The notes under the pieces: model-generated
Seen by the model: only the letters and a program-made list of their open reading frames with translations
Database searches by the model: none
What the model was told of the DNA's origin: nothing
Part shown: positions 62,992 through 64,000 of the stretch, one piece after another
How the letters are laid out: every line of letters starts with the position of its first letter
Position numbering within the stretch: position 1 is the first letter of the stretch
Position numbers and translations under genes: made by a program
Assembly: GCA_004362315.1 (NCBI GenBank)
Contig: SNWL01000008.1
Location: 186,001 to 250,000, forward strand
DNA: 64,000 nt
Origin: Mycobacterium sp. BK086
GTDB lineage: Bacteria; Actinomycetota; Actinomycetes; Mycobacteriales; Mycobacteriaceae
Direction: 5' to 3'

Positions 62992-64000
62992 GTGCTGCGA
63001 GTCATCCAGTGGGCCACCGGTTCGGTCGGTAAGCATTCCGTCGCGGCCGTCCATCGCCATCCCGACCTCGAGTTGGTCGGAGCCCTGGTCTACAGCGATG
63101 CCAAGGCGGGCCGCGACGTCGGCGAGCTGAGCGGGATCGGTCCGATCGGCGTGCAGGCCACCAAGGATCCAGACGAGATCGTCGCGCTCGACGCCGACTG
63201 CGTGCTGTACATGCCGCAGGGGGAGATGAATCCGACCGGGGCGGTCGACGACATCTGCCGGCTGCTGGCGTCGGGCAAGAACGTGGTCTCGACCGCGGTG
63301 ACGGCCTTGATCTATCCGCTCGCGATGGGCCAGGAGGTGGTGGACCGGCTCAGCCAGGCCTGCGCCGAGGGTGGGACGTCGTTTCACGGCACCGGCATCG
63401 AGCCCGGCTGGGCCGCCGAGGTATTGCCACTGACGATGTCCGGATTGTTCGCGCGCATCGACTCGCTGCTGGTGCAGGAACTGATGGACTACACGACCTA
63501 TGACAGCGCGCTGATGCTGTTCGACATCATGGGATTCGGGAAACGGCCCGACGAACCGGTGCCGATGGCCGACGCCGCGCTGGCCGGGGTGACGTTCCGA
63601 GCCCCGTTGATGTTGCTGGCCGACGGGCTGGGCGCGACGGTCGACGACTTCGTCTACCATCGCGAAATCGCGCTGGCCGCTGAGGCTTTCGACGTCAAGG
63701 CGGGCCGGGTGGAGGCGGGTACCGTTGCCGCGCAACGCTTCGGCTACACGGCCGTGGTCAACGGGCGACCCGCGATGACCGTGGAGCACATCACCCGCCT
63801 CGGCGACGAGCAGGCGCCGGAGTGGCCGACCGGGCGGGGGTGGAAGGTGACCGTCGAGGGGGAGCCGTCGATGGTGCTGGAATCCAAGATCGCCACCCAC
63901 GGCGAGGACGAGACCGATCAGGGTTGCCTGGGCACGGCAATGCATGCGGTGCATGCGATTTCGCCGGTGTGCGCTGCCGCGCCCGGTATCCGGACGTTCC
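62992..64000 (+). CDS. NAD(P)-binding dehydrogenase, diaminopimelate-dehydrogenase-like (3' end outside window)
   Basis: Starting at GTG 62992 the frame is open to the last base, giving 336 codons of a longer protein. The N-terminus has the Rossmann motif VIQWATGSVGKHSV and the DapB/DAP-dehydrogenase-like VGALVYSDAKAGRDVGEL, ALDADCVLYMP, GKNVVSTAV. It resembles mycobacterial NAD(P)H-dependent amine dehydrogenase-type proteins, some of which act in steroid or amino-acid metabolism. Substrate not known. It is divergent from the crotonase gene (86 bp apart). Confidence 0.82.
   Translation, partial: MLRVIQWATGSVGKHSVAAVHRHPDLELVGALVYSDAKAGRDVGELSGIGPIGVQATKDPDEIVALDADCVLYMPQGEMNPTGAVDDICRLLASGKNVVSTAVTALIYPLAMGQEVVDRLSQACAEGGTSFHGTGIEPGWAAEVLPLTMSGLFARIDSLLVQELMDYTTYDSALMLFDIMGFGKRPDEPVPMADAALAGVTFRAPLMLLADGLGATVDDFVYHREIALAAEAFDVKAGRVEAGTVAAQRFGYTAVVNGRPAMTVEHITRLGDEQAPEWPTGRGWKVTVEGEPSMVLESKIATHGEDETDQGCLGTAMHAVHAISPVCAAAPGIRTF

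Overview
The window looks like a chromosome segment of a fast-growing mycobacterium (Mycolicibacterium-type). It is GC-rich, uses many GTG starts, and follows a gene order known from Mycobacterium tuberculosis between thiC (Rv0423c) and groEL2 (Rv0440). That order is xthA, a GNAT acetyltransferase, def, a DUF3263 protein, the VirR-like LytR_C protein, sodC, a YbdK-type ligase, a Lon-N protein, a Cdc48-like ATPase, pssA, psd, moeA and an SDR. I see no rRNA, tRNA, CRISPR array or insertion sequence.

Region by region: (1) 1-5.8 kb holds thiC under a TPP riboswitch, a ~1 kb module made of a DUF559-type nuclease gene between two palindromic elements, a 14-TM exporter and three minus-strand genes. 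(2) 5.9-13 kb is the conserved xthA-to-Lon-N block. (3) 14.0-20.1 kb is a Mrp/Mnh cation/proton antiporter operon (mnhA with a fused MnhB domain, then C-D-E-F-G) in which each gene overlaps the next by 4 nt, as does a trailing methyltransferase gene. (4) 20.3-23.1 kb contains small accessory genes, including a protein with two tandem copies of an unrecognised domain. (5) 23.2-29.0 kb is the conserved phospholipid/molybdopterin block: SDR, moeA, psd, pssA and the Cdc48-like ATPase, packed as one operon.

(6) 29-49.6 kb interrupts the thiC-groEL2 synteny and is accessory. Its centre (30.9-43.5 kb) is an eight-gene, translationally coupled biosynthetic cluster: a rifampicin-phosphotransferase-like PEP-synthase homologue, a fatty-acyl-AMP ligase fused to a nucleotidyltransferase, an acyl carrier protein, a thioester-reductase-like SDR, a nucleoside-diphosphate-kinase-like protein, an AfsA-type butyrolactone synthase, a UbiA-type prenyltransferase and a family 1 glycosyltransferase. 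A convergent P450 follows. I infer a glycosylated, possibly phosphorylated or nucleotidylated, acyl/butyrolactone-like small molecule; I do not recognise a described pathway. A helicase, a large cyclase-AAA-TPR protein and an SDR/TetR pair complete the insert. The SDR is a paralogue of the one at the other end.

(7) 50.2-53 kb has groEL2 with two CIRCE operators and a strong terminator, followed at once by a second element-nuclease-element module. (8) 53-64 kb is ordinary metabolism: flavin-type protein, SDR, AhpD-like, amidohydrolase, VOC, exported protein, DinB, PAP2, PPK2, membrane protein, DUF2889, crotonase and a truncated NAD(P)-binding dehydrogenase.

The two observations I consider most novel are the paired palindromes around each DUF559-type nuclease gene (1266-2286 and 52047-53020) and the AfsA/FAAL-nucleotidyltransferase/NDPK/phosphotransferase cluster.
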